Part shown: piece after piece, positions 62,769 through 64,000 of the stretch
Position numbering within the stretch: the stretch's first letter is position 1
How the letters are laid out: the number at the start of each line of letters is the position of its first letter
Origin: Mycoplasmatota bacterium
Lineage (GTDB): Bacteria; Bacillota_I; Bacilli_A; Haloplasmatales; Haloplasmataceae
Length of the DNA: 64,000 bases
Direction: 5' to 3'
NCBI GenBank assembly: GCA_018394295.1
Contig: CP074573.1
Location: forward strand, 496,001-560,000
Program-made: the position numbers and the translations under genes
The notes under the pieces: generated by a model
What the model saw: only the letters and a program-made list of their open reading frames with translations
What the model was told of the DNA's origin: nothing
The model's database searches: none

Positions 62769-64000
62769 ATGTCTTATAAAAATAAAATTATTACAGTTGA
62801 AAAAGCACTTTCTATGATTAAAACAAATGATGTTATAGTCACTGGATTAGGGGCAGCAGAAGCGCGTGAGACATTATCAAAATTACACACAATAGCTGAT
62901 AAAGTAAGAAATGTGAAAACAACTACTTGTTTACCGATGATTAATGCAGACTATTTTGTAAAGGCAGAATACAAGGAATCTTTTGCAATGGATGGATGGT
63001 TCTATACAGGACCGTTAAGAAAAGCGCATAAAAATGGAAATATTTCATTTATTCCCAATCATTTACACTTGTCTGGTACTAAAAGGTTAGACCATGTTAA
63101 ACCAAATATATATATTGGAAATGCTACCCCACCGGATAAGCATGGGTATGTTTCCTTATCATTAAGTAATACTTATGAGAAAAGAATGATAGAAGCTGCT
63201 GACTTAGTTATTTTAGAAATTAATCCAAAATTACCTCGTACATTTGGAGATGTTGAGGTATCTGTTGATGAGATAGATTATTTCATAGAAGTAAATTATG
63301 ATATCCCTGAGTTGCAAGATACAGAACCAAATGAAAGAGATTTAAAAATTGGGTCTTTTATCGCAGAATATATTAATGATGGCGATTGTATTCAATTGGG
63401 AATAGGTGGTATTCCTAATGCAGTTGCAGCATCATTAATGGATAAAAAAGATTTAGGTGTTCATACTGAAATGTTAACGACAGGATTGATGAAATTGGCT
63501 AAAGCAGGTGTTGTTACAGGTAAGAAAAAGACAATGCACAAAGGTAAAATGGTTGCTACATTTGCTTTAGGTACAAAAGAATTATATGATTTTATCGATG
63601 ATAATCCATCATGTTTAATATTAGATGGAAATTATGTGAATGATCCTTATGTTATCGGAAAAAATGATAATCAAGTTTCGATTAATACGACCATTGAAGT
63701 CGACTTAACAGGACAATGTGCATCAGAATCAATTGGATCAGTTCAATTTAGTGGGACAGGTGGCCAAGCAGATACTGCTATTGGTGCACAAAATGCGAGA
63801 AATGGTCGTTCATTTATTGCTTTATATTCAACTACTATGGTTAAAAATCCACAAACTGGTGAAAGAGAAGAAATTTCTAAAATCGTTCCACAATTAAAAC
63901 AAGGAGCAGCAGTCACTTTATCACGTAATGATGTGGATTATGTTGTTACTGAATATGGTGTTGCAGCATTAAGAGGGACAAATATACAAGAACGAGTTGA
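62769..64000 (+). CDS. Acetyl-CoA hydrolase/CoA-transferase family-1 protein (4-hydroxybutyrate or butyrate CoA-transferase type), cut by window edge
   Basis: 410 codons are visible and the gene runs past the end; the full family length is about 430-450. GGGAG lies upstream of the ATG. Family motifs are 'IQLGIGGIPNAVAASLMDKKDLGVHTEM', the catalytic Glu in 'TGQCASESIGSVQFSGTGGQADTAIGAQNARNGRSFIAL' and 'VTEYGVAALRG'. Such enzymes move CoA from acetyl-CoA to a short-chain acid (4-hydroxybutyrate, butyrate, propionate) or the reverse. Here it would activate the acid imported by the LIV system, or release the end product of the operon. Confidence 0.88.
   Translation, partial: MSYKNKIITVEKALSMIKTNDVIVTGLGAAEARETLSKLHTIADKVRNVKTTTCLPMINADYFVKAEYKESFAMDGWFYTGPLRKAHKNGNISFIPNHLHLSGTKRLDHVKPNIYIGNATPPDKHGYVSLSLSNTYEKRMIEAADLVILEINPKLPRTFGDVEVSVDEIDYFIEVNYDIPELQDTEPNERDLKIGSFIAEYINDGDCIQLGIGGIPNAVAASLMDKKDLGVHTEMLTTGLMKLAKAGVVTGKKKTMHKGKMVATFALGTKELYDFIDDNPSCLILDGNYVNDPYVIGKNDNQVSINTTIEVDLTGQCASESIGSVQFSGTGGQADTAIGAQNARNGRSFIALYSTTMVKNPQTGEREEISKIVPQLKQGAAVTLSRNDVDYVVTEYGVAALRGTNIQERV

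Overview
The window is low-GC DNA with strong Shine-Dalgarno sites and frequent T-run terminators. It codes for fermentative, electron-bifurcating metabolism, which points to an anaerobic Bacillota or Mycoplasmatota-like bacterium; the species cannot be named from this sequence. TGA ends at least three genes (12322, 23317, 27653) and tryptophan is written TGG, so the standard code is in use. Surface proteins are held by a lipobox or a C-terminal membrane segment. No LPXTG signal was seen, which would suit a wall-less or atypical envelope, but this is only a hint.

Region 1 (1-10998) is one uninterrupted plus-strand gene run ending in a strong terminator. It holds the C-terminus of a NamZ-type exo-muramidase, nagZ, a MurNAc/GlcNAc kinase, anmK, murQ, murR, a secreted GHL10-type glycoside hydrolase, and EtfB, EtfA and an FAD lactate dehydrogenase of the electron-bifurcating LctBCD type. 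MurQ releases D-lactate from MurNAc-6-phosphate, and the next enzymes in the run look able to oxidise it. The run therefore reads as a peptidoglycan salvage pathway that also burns the lactyl side chain.

Region 2 (11-28.5 kb) is mixed housekeeping and sugar use: a phosphoesterase, a glycerate kinase behind the wreck of a GntP permease, methionine gamma-lyase, MutY, a membrane-anchored ankyrin-repeat protein, the bifurcating transhydrogenase NfnAB, a glucoside operon (GH3, GPH symporter, GH13) and three unknown proteins.

Region 3 (28.6-36.4 kb) carries two heterodimeric ABC exporters. The first subunit of the first pair has an in-frame TGA at codon 14. The second pair (minus strand, BmrC/BmrD-like) lies behind a promoter, a 31-codon leader ORF and two tandem terminators. 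The leader ORF can pair with the first terminator, the layout expected of ribosome-controlled attenuation.

Region 4 (36.7-48.7 kb) is accessory and decaying. It has an IS30 element with an amber-interrupted transposase, two APH-like kinases, a GNAT, a frameshifted flavodoxin-ferredoxin gene, an IS66 remnant, a broken LytTR regulator, a broken membrane-protein gene, degenerate repeats and a tRNA-Cys 3' half.

Region 5 (48.7-53 kb) holds surE, a LysM-GH18 protein, a YitT-family membrane protein and an unknown membrane protein.

Region 6 (53-64 kb) is an acyl-CoA operon facing a TetR-type regulator: thiolase, acetoacetyl-CoA-type reductase, alpha/beta hydrolase, a KAS III-like enzyme with an altered catalytic triad, a complete LIV-type ABC importer and a family-1 CoA-transferase cut by the window edge. 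Together they look like a route for importing a short carboxylic acid or ester, activating it and cleaving it to acetyl-CoA.
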